Shown here: positions 41,861 to 49,786 of the stretch, in pieces
How positions within the stretch are numbered: position 1 is the stretch's first letter
Layout: the number at the start of each line of letters is the position of its first letter
Assembly: GCA_016712745.1 (NCBI GenBank)
Contig: JADJQN010000004.1
Location: forward strand, 520,322 to 584,321
From: Sandaracinaceae bacterium
Lineage (GTDB): Bacteria > Myxococcota_A > Polyangia > Polyangiales > JADJQN01
Length of the DNA: 64,000 bases
Direction: 5' to 3'
Translations under genes and position numbers: made by a program
The notes under the pieces: generated by a model
Seen by the model: the letters and a program-made list of their open reading frames with translations, nothing else
The model's database searches: none
What the model was told of the DNA's origin: nothing

Positions 41861-43033
41861 ATGTCGATGCGAGTTGGTAGCACCATGACGGTTGTTGCGA
41901 TGTTTCTGACGATCGCAACCTCGGGCGCGCACGCGCAGCCTCGGATCGCTACGCCGGTGATGCCGCGATCGACTCCGGCCGCCGATGTCGAGCGAGCACT
42001 GCACGCGACGGTCTTGATACAGTCTCTCGCGATCGATGTCACGCAAGCCGCTCCACACTCGGTGGCGCCGGTTAACGCTGTCGCTGGCGCTGCGCCTCGC
42101 GTGTACCCGACGTTCGACAACATTGTGCCGATGCTCGAGATGCGAAACCCGGTGATCGGCGACTATCGGGCCAACGCCGCGTACTACGCGTCTGCGTACT
42201 ACCGACTTTATCTGTCTGATGCGGATGTCTCGAACAACGCCGCGGCAGTGCTTCCCGCGGCGCGAGAACTGCCCCGTTACGAAAACGATCAGTGGGTGAC
42301 GGATGCGAACCGCCTTGCGCAGCTCAACGCTATCGCCAGCGTTCGACCGGCGCAAACCTGCTTCTTACAGGATGGTGCATCGGGCTGTACAACGCGCGAG
42401 GCAGCAGCGCGGTCCGAGCTACGTTTCGGTATGCCAGGCGTTGGACGCGCGAATCCGCCGGCCCCAGCGACCTTGCTCGGCAACAAATTTATTTGCGCCA
42501 AACTCTTCTTCGAAGATCGCGCTCCTGCGAACAACGCGCGGTATGCGCCGCGCCCCGAGCAACTCGCGTCGGCAGTGGAGTGCGTGGCTGTCGAAGTTGT
42601 TGCGCTCCCGCCACCGAGTCCAGATGTGAATTCGTGTCTTGGGCCGATCCGTTTTGAGGGTGAGTTTCTCGGTCAAGTTTCCGGATGCCGGAGTCGCGTC
42701 ACGGCGACGATGAACGTAACGCGCCAGGGCAATAGCGACACGCTTCGTCAAGCAACTGGTACGGTGAACATTGTGAATCTCGCAGGCCCTACAGCTGCGG
42801 GGTATTTCTGCATCGACGGGCAAAGCGTTCCCAATCAAGCGTTTCGCACAAGCGGCGCGGACGCGCGAAACGTGTCGTGGAACACCGTGTACGATCGTGA
42901 CGGACTTCGCGTGACGTTCGAGAACGCACGTGTCGACTTTCCGGCGTGCACGCACGTGCACGGTACATTCACAGTTCGGCGTCCCGGCGGCGCTGCCGAG
43001 GATCGCGGCGATCTCTCGATGCGTCGTCGATAG
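41861..43033 (+). CDS. Secreted protein of unknown function
   Basis: 390 residues with a signal peptide (VGSTMTVVAMFLTIATSGAHAQ; AHA-Q cleavage). The mature part has two regions: an N-terminal one with many Ala/Tyr (YRANAAYYASAYYRLYLSDA) and a C-terminal one with paired Cys (CLGPIRFEGEFLGQVSGC, YFCIDGQ, FPACTHVHGTFTVRR). No family recognised. GCAAGGAG 8 bases before the ATG supports the start. Confidence 0.7.
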   Translation: MSMRVGSTMTVVAMFLTIATSGAHAQPRIATPVMPRSTPAADVERALHATVLIQSLAIDVTQAAPHSVAPVNAVAGAAPRVYPTFDNIVPMLEMRNPVIGDYRANAAYYASAYYRLYLSDADVSNNAAAVLPAARELPRYENDQWVTDANRLAQLNAIASVRPAQTCFLQDGASGCTTREAAARSELRFGMPGVGRANPPAPATLLGNKFICAKLFFEDRAPANNARYAPRPEQLASAVECVAVEVVALPPPSPDVNSCLGPIRFEGEFLGQVSGCRSRVTATMNVTRQGNSDTLRQATGTVNIVNLAGPTAAGYFCIDGQSVPNQAFRTSGADARNVSWNTVYDRDGLRVTFENARVDFPACTHVHGTFTVRRPGGAAEDRGDLSMRRR

Positions 43034-43143
43034 CTGCTTTTAGCCGACGACCCGATGCGCGGTGGCACATCCGAGGGCAATCCAATACGTTGCCGCACGG
43101 GACCACCGCACATAGAGCGCGGTTGCGAGGAGCCTGCGTCAGG

Positions 43144-43989
43144 CTAGATCTCGTCGCCTCTGCCGATGGGTTTGTCCAGGCGACGCGACCATTCGCTCCA
43201 TGAGCCGACGTAGAGGATCGCGTTCGGGAAGCCAGCCGCTTCCATCGCGATGAGAGTTTGGCACGCTGTCACGCCAGAGCCGCAGTACACGATGGTGTTA
43301 TCCGCGGAGATGTTTTTCATCAGCTCGGTGTAGCGCGCGCGCAACGCCTCGTCGGATTTCATGGAAGTGGGCGTCTCGAGATCATCGGCGAAGGGTGCGT
43401 TGCGTGAGCCGGGAATGTGACCGGCGACTGGATCGATTGGTTCGACGTCGCCGCGATAGCGTGGGTTTGTGCGGGCATCGAATATGCGCCGCTTGGGATC
43501 TTGGCGCGCCGCTTCGATGCCTTCGATGTCGACGATAGGCATAAGCCAATGGGCCGGCGTCAGTGTCGCGACGCTTGCAGACGGCGGCAGGGCTGTGTTG
43601 CGTCCGCATGCCGCGAGAAGCTCGGGCATGGTCGTCGTCACGTAGCGAACGTCGGTGAGACCAATGGCACGCAACATCCAGTAGCAGCGCGCGCCAGCGT
43701 CCATCGCCAGCGTCGCTGAATCTACGATTGCGACCGATGTCGTCGCGTCGATCCCCCACGAGGCGACGAGTTTGCAAAATTCCTCGATGGGCGGCAGTGG
43801 GTGGCGTCCACCGAACGCCGCATCGTCAACGCGGGCTGCAAGGTCTGAGTAACCAACGCGCACTGCATTCACAATCGTTGGTCGCGACGCCAGCGTCGCC
43901 GCATCCGTTGCACCGCACGCTTCAATCAAACGCACATCGCCGATATGCGGTGCAAGCTCAGCCGGACGAATGAGTGGGCGCGGCAACAT
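43144..43989 (-). CDS. sseA: Thiosulfate/3-mercaptopyruvate sulfurtransferase
   Basis: 281 residues with two rhodanese domains. The active-site Cys236 lies in YCGSGVTAC, the CGSGVT loop typical of 3-mercaptopyruvate-type sulfurtransferases; the linker motif DARTNPRYRGDVEP and GHIPGSRNAPF are diagnostic. It moves sulfane sulfur to cyanide or thiols. It starts 3 bases after the glgA stop, so both are in one operon. Confidence 0.9.
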   Translation of the reverse strand: MLPRPLIRPAELAPHIGDVRLIEACGATDAATLASRPTIVNAVRVGYSDLAARVDDAAFGGRHPLPPIEEFCKLVASWGIDATTSVAIVDSATLAMDAGARCYWMLRAIGLTDVRYVTTTMPELLAACGRNTALPPSASVATLTPAHWLMPIVDIEGIEAARQDPKRRIFDARTNPRYRGDVEPIDPVAGHIPGSRNAPFADDLETPTSMKSDEALRARYTELMKNISADNTIVYCGSGVTACQTLIAMEAAGFPNAILYVGSWSEWSRRLDKPIGRGDEI

Positions 43990-43992
43990 CTC

Positions 43993-45432
43993 TTACGCGG
44001 TGGGGACGAGCTCTTTGTAGATGCCGTCGTACAAACGCGCGCTGCGTTCCCATGAATGATCGATGCGCATCACGCGCTTGCGGAGCCCATCGAATACCGG
44101 ACCCGCCGCATACGCTGACAACCCGCGTTGCACTGCGCCGAGCAATGCTTGCGGCGTCGCGTCGTCGAACACAAAGCCCGTGCCCGTCTCGAGATGCGCG
44201 TCGCAATCGACGACCGTGTCGGCAAGACCTCCGGTGCGCCTTACGATGGGCAACGTTCCATAGCGATGCGCGTACATCTGCGTAAGTCCGCACGGCTCGA
44301 AGCGCGAAGGCACCAAGAACAAATCACTGCCGGCAATGATGCGATGGGCAAGCGACTCATTGAACCCGTTGCGTACTTGGACGCGGTCGGGCCAGCGATG
44401 CGAGAGCTCAGCGAAGGTCTCGAGAATCTCTGCGTCGCCGTCTCCAAGCAGCACGAGCTGCACGTCGTTCTTCAAAAGCTGCGGTGCCGCTTTGGCGAGT
44501 AGGTCGTACCCTTTTTGCGATACGACACGACCCACGGTTCCAATTACGGGAACTTCCGGACGCATCGGCAAGCCAAGCTCACGCTGAAGCTCGGTCTTAC
44601 AACGAGCCTTGCCCGTGATGTTGATTGGATCAAAGCGCGACGGAATCTCGGTATCCGTTGCCGAATTCCACAGCGCCGCATCGACGCCGTTCAAGATCCC
44701 GTGAAGCTTGCTCTCGTACTGACGAAGCACGCCGTCGAGGCCGTGGCCTCCATCCTTGGTGCGTATCTCGCGCGCGTAGGTGGGAGAAACCGTGGTGATG
44801 GCATCGGCGTTCGCGATGGCGCCCTTGAGCAAATTCATTTGTTCGTAAAACTCGAGGCCGTCGGCCTTGAACAAGTCCCACGGCAACCCCAACGTCTCCA
44901 TCATGGCTTTGGGAAAGTTGCCCTGGTGAGCGAGGTTGTGAATCGTGAAGACGCACGGCGTCTTGGCCAAGTCCGCATCGCGCTTGATGTCGACGACCAT
45001 GAGCGCGGCGGTCCAATCGTGCGCATGCACGACATCAAACTTGGTGTCGCGGGCCTTCATCCAACCGAGAGCTGCGCGCGAAAAGAAGCCAAAGCGAATA
45101 GCGTCGAGCTCGTACGTGTCGGCGTTGCCGTAAATGTAGGGCACCTTGCGGAAGAGCTCGTCGTTGCCGAGGAAGACCAAGTCCACACCGCTAGCAGTGC
45201 GGCCGTCATAGACCTCGGCCGTGTACGTCTTGCCGCCAAGCGGCACTTCGACCTTCAGAAGGCGGCGTGCCAGCGAGCGGGCCACCGGGTCGATGGTCGA
45301 ATAGAGCGGCGAAATAACGGTGACGCGGTGTCCGAGGGTGCGCAGTGCTTTGGGCAGGGCGCCACAAACATCGCCGAGACCTCCGACTTTGCTGTACGGC
45401 GTAACCTCGGACGTGACAAAAAGGATCTCCAT
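43993..45432 (-). CDS. glgA: Glycogen synthase (GlgA)
   Basis: 479 residues, GT5 family. ADP-glucose binding motif KVGGLGDV near the N terminus, VHAHDWTAAL in the middle, and the C-terminal PSRFEPCGLTQMYAHRYGTLP. It adds glucose from ADP-glucose to glycogen. The ATG at 45432 gives the usual GlgA start MEILFVTSEVTPYSKVGG. It is divergent from the epimerase gene with 28 bases between start codons. Confidence 0.95.
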   Translation of the reverse strand: MEILFVTSEVTPYSKVGGLGDVCGALPKALRTLGHRVTVISPLYSTIDPVARSLARRLLKVEVPLGGKTYTAEVYDGRTASGVDLVFLGNDELFRKVPYIYGNADTYELDAIRFGFFSRAALGWMKARDTKFDVVHAHDWTAALMVVDIKRDADLAKTPCVFTIHNLAHQGNFPKAMMETLGLPWDLFKADGLEFYEQMNLLKGAIANADAITTVSPTYAREIRTKDGGHGLDGVLRQYESKLHGILNGVDAALWNSATDTEIPSRFDPINITGKARCKTELQRELGLPMRPEVPVIGTVGRVVSQKGYDLLAKAAPQLLKNDVQLVLLGDGDAEILETFAELSHRWPDRVQVRNGFNESLAHRIIAGSDLFLVPSRFEPCGLTQMYAHRYGTLPIVRRTGGLADTVVDCDAHLETGTGFVFDDATPQALLGAVQRGLSAYAAGPVFDGLRKRVMRIDHSWERSARLYDGIYKELVPTA

Positions 45433-45460
45433 AGGCGCGGGAACCATACACGGTAGGACG

Positions 45461-46372
45461 ATGGGAAACCACCTTCACTTAGACGTTGCGATTACGGGTG
45501 CGACCGGCCTTTTGGGCAGGCCGCTGGTCACGTCGTTGCGGGCCTCGGGGCATCGCGTGCGCGTGCTCGTGCGTCGTCGTGAAGACGTCGGAACCGACGC
45601 CGTGTTTTGGGATCCGCAGCGCCGCGAGATTGATGCGGCGGCGCTCGAAGGTATCGATGCTGTCGTGCATCTCGCGGGCGAGAATATTGGGGAAGGGCGC
45701 TGGACCGATGAGCGCAAGAAGCTCATCGTTCAGAGTCGCGTCGACGGTACGCGGCTTATCGCGAGCACAATCGCCGGACTTTCCAAAAAGCCGCGCGTGA
45801 TGATCAGCGCCTCCGCGATAGGCGCGTATGGCAATCGCGGCGATGAGTGGCTCGATGAGTCGAGTCATCTCGGAAGTGGTTTTCTCGCGGATGTCGTTCA
45901 CGCATGGGAGATCGCTGCCCACGCCGCGCGTGACGCCGACATTCGCGTGGTGCATCCGCGCACCGGGATCGTGCTTTCGAAGGAAGGCGGAGCGCTTGCG
46001 AAGCTTCTCTTGCCATTCCGAATGGGCGCGGGTGGCCGCATGGGCAATGGTCAGCAGTTCATGAGCTGGGTGACGCTGCAAGACACCATTCGCGCGTTCG
46101 AGTTTGCGCTCACGAGCGAGAGCCTGGTCGGGCCAGTGAATGTCGTCGCGCCCAATCCCGTAACCAACGCGGAGTTTAGCGAGACGCTCGGGAGCGTGAT
46201 GCACAGGCCGTCGCTCATTGCTGCTCCAGCATTTGCGCTGAAGTTGGCGCTCGGCGAGATGGCGCAGCCGCTTTTGCTGGATGGGGCCCGTATTCGCCCT
46301 AAAAAACTGCTCGAAGCGGGCTTTCGCTTTTTGCATCCCACGCTCGAAGATGCGCTTCGCGCGATCCTCTAG
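45461..46372 (+). CDS. TIGR01777 family NAD(P)-dependent epimerase
   Basis: 303 residues, SDR-like (YfcH/SulA family). NAD(P) motif ITGATGLLGRPL, then VVHLAGENIGEGRW, SASAIGAYGNRGDEWLDE and WEIAAHA; the C-terminal DUF1731 region follows (RPSLIAAPAFALKLALGEMA). The substrate is unknown. Confidence 0.92.
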   Translation: MGNHLHLDVAITGATGLLGRPLVTSLRASGHRVRVLVRRREDVGTDAVFWDPQRREIDAAALEGIDAVVHLAGENIGEGRWTDERKKLIVQSRVDGTRLIASTIAGLSKKPRVMISASAIGAYGNRGDEWLDESSHLGSGFLADVVHAWEIAAHAARDADIRVVHPRTGIVLSKEGGALAKLLLPFRMGAGGRMGNGQQFMSWVTLQDTIRAFEFALTSESLVGPVNVVAPNPVTNAEFSETLGSVMHRPSLIAAPAFALKLALGEMAQPLLLDGARIRPKKLLEAGFRFLHPTLEDALRAIL

Positions 46373-46433
46373 CGACGCTTGTCGCTCGAGATTGATGCGA
46401 TGACGCGTCATCCCACGTAGACTTGGCGCCGAG

Positions 46434-47231
46434 ATGCGTTACGCGCGTTACATCTGGTTACTGCTTGCTCTGATCGTAGTTCTGGGAGCCGTGTTCCTCT
46501 ACCGCGAGCATTTGGCGGACGAGCAAGAGGCGATGCGCGCCCAGGCAGAAGCCTCGGCACGGCGTGCGCAAGCTGCACAAGAGCGTGCCGTCGAAATCGT
46601 CGCGGCCGTGGAAGAAGAGTCACGTGCGTTGATGCCGCGGTTGATTGCGGGCGTCGCGATCGGCATGGATGAAAACGAGCTGCGCCACGTGCGTCCGCAT
46701 TTGCAAGCAGCGCACGCAGCGCACGAGCCCGGAAAAGATTGGCTCGAGGAGACACTTGCGAACGGCGCGCAGATTCTCTACTCACTCGATCAACACTCGC
46801 ATCGCGTGCTGCAGGTGCAGGTACTCAGCGTCTTGCCGTCGCACGATGCAATCACACCGCACCTTGCCGCCATGAACGATCAGTACGGAACGCCAACCGG
46901 CGTTTGGGATTGTCCGGCGAGCGATGGCCTTACGACGCGACGCTTCACGTGGCGAAAGAACTTAGCGTCGTTAATGGACGTCTTTCTCATTTACGGCGAC
47001 CGCGTCTCGCTCACGCTCTACATCGCGCCGACTGAAACCATTGCCAACTCCTTGGCGCTGTCGCGATGCCGCCCGGTCGCCCGCGAAAACTTGGATAGCT
47101 TTCCAGTCGCGAATCCCGCCGCGATGAGATCCCGCGCGGAGGCTGCTGGCCCGCAGAATCCCCGAGTAGTTCCGCAGCCAAGTGCCCCCGGCCGCACGAT
47201 CACCGTGGGCGCAGGCTCCGGACATCCTTGA
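46434..47231 (+). CDS. Membrane-anchored protein of unknown function
   Basis: 265 residues. An N-terminal helix (IWLLLALIVVLGAVFLY) is followed by a coiled-coil stretch rich in Ala/Gln/Glu (about 28-62) and a periplasmic globular domain (NGAQILYSLDQHSHRVLQVQ, FTWRKNLASLMDVFLIYGDR). The tail is Pro-rich. No family recognised. Its stop overlaps the -35 box of the tRNA gene. Confidence 0.65.
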   Translation: MRYARYIWLLLALIVVLGAVFLYREHLADEQEAMRAQAEASARRAQAAQERAVEIVAAVEEESRALMPRLIAGVAIGMDENELRHVRPHLQAAHAAHEPGKDWLEETLANGAQILYSLDQHSHRVLQVQVLSVLPSHDAITPHLAAMNDQYGTPTGVWDCPASDGLTTRRFTWRKNLASLMDVFLIYGDRVSLTLYIAPTETIANSLALSRCRPVARENLDSFPVANPAAMRSRAEAAGPQNPRVVPQPSAPGRTITVGAGSGHP

Positions 47232-47255
47232 CATATTTACGCCCCGACGTACTCT
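47228..47255 (+). promoter_or_regulatory. Promoter of tRNA-Asn
   Basis: TTGACA (47228-47233), 16-base spacer, TACTCT (47250-47255); the tRNA starts 13 bases later. The -35 box overlaps the stop of the preceding gene. Confidence 0.6.
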
Positions 47256-47267
47256 GCCGCTCCCTAT

Positions 47268-47343
47268 TCCGAGATAGCTCAGTTGGTAGAGCGTTCGGCT
47301 GTTAACCGAATGGTCCCTGGTTCGAGTCCAGGTCTCGGAGCCA
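47268..47343 (+). tRNA. tRNA-Asn (anticodon GTT), CCA encoded
   Basis: The acceptor arms TCCGAGA and TCTCGGA pair perfectly. D-arm region TAGCTCAGTTGGTAGAGC, anticodon stem TTCGG/CCGAA with loop CTGTTAA (GTT at 47301-47303), T-arm CCTGGTTCGAGTCCAGG, discriminator G and encoded CCA. It sits at the junction between ordinary chromosome and the G+C-richer region to the right, the usual integration site for islands. Confidence 0.97.
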
Positions 47344-47384
47344 TTTTTCTCTCGTCGCGAACCTTCGGCGAGGGTCGGTAAACA

Positions 47385-47416
47385 GAAGCCCCCAAGGAGC
47401 GATCCGAGGGGGCTTC
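47385..47416 (+). terminator. Hairpin terminator after the tRNA
   Basis: GAAGCCCCC (47385-47393) pairs with GGGGGCTTC (47408-47416) over a 14-base loop, followed by GCCGTTTCT. A weak T-run, but the strong stem and position fit a tRNA terminator. Confidence 0.6.
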
Positions 47417-47811
47417 GCCGTTTCTCCCTAGAACTCCGGGCGTTTCGCGCGCTGCGCGTGTCGCGACGGTGCTCTTGCGCGTGCTTGTAGAGAGCGTCGC
47501 GCGAGCTCGATGAGCGCGGCGTGGGACAGCTCTCCCGCTCTCTCTCCTGTCCCGTGGGGAGAGAGAAGCCGAGAGGCGTTTAACTGCGTACCCGGCGATC
47601 AACAGTCGGCCCCGTTGATCAACAGCTTCGGCGACCGCGATCGGGGCGAGCCTGTTGATCATCGGGGCGACGGCTCGCGAAGAGCGACGAACGGCGCCCG
47701 CCTTCGCGCGTGGAGCGCCGGTCGCGCGAGCTTCGAGCGTCAGCGTGGTCGTGGCCGCCGATGGGCCTGTTGATCACCAGGTCGCTGTCCCAGCGGGCGC
47801 GGGGCCCTCGG
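47417..47811. other. Island-edge spacer with four CTGTTGATC words
   Basis: No protein-like frame. The 9-mer CTGTTGATC occurs four times, twice inverted: 47597-47605 (inverted), 47617-47625 (inverted, overlapping the palindrome GTTGATCAAC at 47614-47623), 47652-47660 and 47767-47775. It also holds direct GATCGGGGCGA-like repeats. Possible protein-binding sites or the scar of a recombination event; no integrase is seen. Confidence 0.4.
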
Positions 47812-49116
47812 CTACCCGGCCGAGGGCAGACGGATTTCGAGACGCCCGCCCTGCGTCCGCTTGTCCACGAGCGTGGCGCTGCCGCCGTGCGTGGTCGCGA
47901 TGTGTCGGATGAGCGCGAGTCCGAGGCCGTGGCCCGGTATGCGCCGCCTGAGGGCTTCGCTCGAGCGGAAGAACGGCTCGAAAGCCCGCTCGCGTTCGGA
48001 CGCTTCGACTCCCGGGCCATCGTCGTCGACGTGAAGGACCGCGATGCCCTCCACGAGCGACACCTCGGTCGTCACGGCGCTGCCAAACTTGAGCCCATTC
48101 GAGATCGCGTTGGCGACCATCGTGCCGAGGAGGGTTGCGTCACCGCGAACGAGCGCGTCGCCTTCCGACACTTCCACCCGCGAGCGGTCATCGTTGGGAA
48201 GAGACTGAACGACGTCCTCCAGGAGGTCGCGCAACGACACGATCTCGTGTGCGTCTGCCGCCGAGCGCGCGGGCACGGAGAGGATGAGGAGTCTCTCGAC
48301 GAGCAACGAGAGCTCGGCGAGCTTCTGCTGCGCCACCGTAGCGCCCTCCCGTGCGCCAGGCTCCGTGATGTTCTCCGCGAGCAGCTCGAGCTCGGCGCGC
48401 ACTGTCGTCAGCGGCGTGCGGAGCTCGTGGGCGGCGTTCGCCGCAAAGCGATGGGCTTGTGAAAGTGCCCGCTCGACGCGCACGATGAGCTGTTCGATCG
48501 TGCGGCGCAGCGCGTCGACCTCGACGATGCCCTCCTCGCTGCCGAGGGTCGCGCCTTCGAGGGCATCGGTGTCGAGCTGCGCGATGCGCTCACGGAGTCG
48601 CGTCAACGGGGCGACGACATGCCGGGAAATGGGGCGGCTCGTCGCCCACGCCAGGGCTGCGGCGAAGAGCGCCGCCAGGATCGCCGCTGCGGCGAGCAAT
48701 GCGGTAAGCGGCGTGTGAGCGGCGCCCACCACCGCCGCGAGTCCGTTCGTCGCTTGCGCTCGACACACGCGCAGCGCGTTCGAGTTCGTCGTCGAGCATC
48801 CGGCGACGGCGGGCAGCCCTACGCGGCGATCTCCGGCCAGGAGGCTACCTCTCGCGTCGTAGACGGCGAAGAGCATCCCAGTGTGGTCCATCTCCTCGGA
48901 CTCGTCCCGATGCACTTCCCTGATCGCAGCGATGTCGCCGCCATCCAGGCCGAGCTCCACGGCAAAGGTCACGGCAGCCTCTTCGAGCCGACGATCCTCT
49001 GCACGCTGCAGAAGGAAGGTTGCGAACACGATGGTTGCGAGCGCGGCGACGAGCGCAGACGCCGACGCTGCGAGGGCGGCGCCGGAAGCCACGCGGCGAA
49101 CGATGCTACTGGCCAC
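47812..49116 (-). CDS. Sensor histidine kinase of the metal-efflux locus
   Basis: 434 residues. Two membrane helices (about 12-36 and 128-160) enclose a periplasmic sensor of about 90 residues with a few acidic patches and Cys. A HAMP-like segment, the H-box with His230 (AHELRTPL) and an ATPase domain follow (N-box ANAISNGLKFG, G1 DDDGPGV, G2 GHGLGLAL). The kinase presumably senses metal and phosphorylates the regulator encoded by the gene that overlaps its start by 11 bases. Confidence 0.93.
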   Translation of the reverse strand: MASSIVRRVASGAALAASASALVAALATIVFATFLLQRAEDRRLEEAAVTFAVELGLDGGDIAAIREVHRDESEEMDHTGMLFAVYDARGSLLAGDRRVGLPAVAGCSTTNSNALRVCRAQATNGLAAVVGAAHTPLTALLAAAAILAALFAAALAWATSRPISRHVVAPLTRLRERIAQLDTDALEGATLGSEEGIVEVDALRRTIEQLIVRVERALSQAHRFAANAAHELRTPLTTVRAELELLAENITEPGAREGATVAQQKLAELSLLVERLLILSVPARSAADAHEIVSLRDLLEDVVQSLPNDDRSRVEVSEGDALVRGDATLLGTMVANAISNGLKFGSAVTTEVSLVEGIAVLHVDDDGPGVEASERERAFEPFFRSSEALRRRIPGHGLGLALIRHIATTHGGSATLVDKRTQGGRLEIRLPSAG

Positions 49117-49777
49117 GTCGCGGCTCCTCTGCGAGCGCGTACCCTTCGCCCCGCAACGTTCGAATCAGATCGGAGCCGAGCTTTCGCCGGAGCCGCCCAA
49201 CGAGCACCTCGAGGCTGCTCGCTGCGGTCTCGCTCGCGTCACCCCACACGCTCTCCAGGAGGTCCAAGCGCGAGACGACTCGGCCAGCCCGACGCACCAG
49301 GATCTCCAGGATGGCCCACTCCCTGGCGGTGATCGCGACCTCCTGCCCGGCGCGCGTTGCGCGTCGTCCGGCGACGTCGAGGACCAGGTCGTCGTTTCGG
49401 TAGGTGAGGCCCCGCGGCAGCGCACCTCGGCGCCCGAGCGCACGGACGCGTGCTCGGAGCTCCGCGACTGCGAACGGCTTGCCGAGGAAGTCATCGGCGC
49501 CGGCATCGAGACCCTCGACGCGCAGGGCGACCTGCGAGAGCGCGGTGAGTAGCAAGATCGGCACCGTGGAGCCGTCCGCGCGAAGCTCTCGGCACAACTC
49601 GAGGCCGAACCCGTCTGGCAGCCGTAGGTCGAGCACGATCAACTCGGCGCCCTCTGCGACGCGCTCGCGCGCGGATTCGAGATCCTCCGCAGTCGTCACG
49701 GCGTGGCCGTCAGCGCGCAGTGCCCGCGCCACCACGCTCCGTACCTCCGCTTCATCATCGACGACCAGAACCCGCAT
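49106..49777 (-). CDS. OmpR-type response regulator of the metal-efflux locus
   Basis: 223 residues. The receiver has the acidic pair Asp7/Asp8, phospho-acceptor Asp50 (LIVLDLRLPDG) and the conserved Lys (FLGKPF). A winged-helix DNA-binding domain follows (EWAILEILVRRAGRVVSR, VLVGRLRRKLG, LRGEGYAL). It likely activates the efflux operon directly upstream, whose RND gene ends 9 bases before this start. Confidence 0.95.
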   Translation of the reverse strand: MRVLVVDDEAEVRSVVARALRADGHAVTTAEDLESARERVAEGAELIVLDLRLPDGFGLELCRELRADGSTVPILLLTALSQVALRVEGLDAGADDFLGKPFAVAELRARVRALGRRGALPRGLTYRNDDLVLDVAGRRATRAGQEVAITAREWAILEILVRRAGRVVSRLDLLESVWGDASETAASSLEVLVGRLRRKLGSDLIRTLRGEGYALAEEPRRGQ

Positions 49778-49786
49778 CTTTCCCCC

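Noticed and set aside
47279..47662. Long minus-strand open frame across the tRNA-Asn gene
   Set aside because: It is the antisense of a perfect tRNA; its C-terminal wording is the known spurious translation of tRNA sequence.
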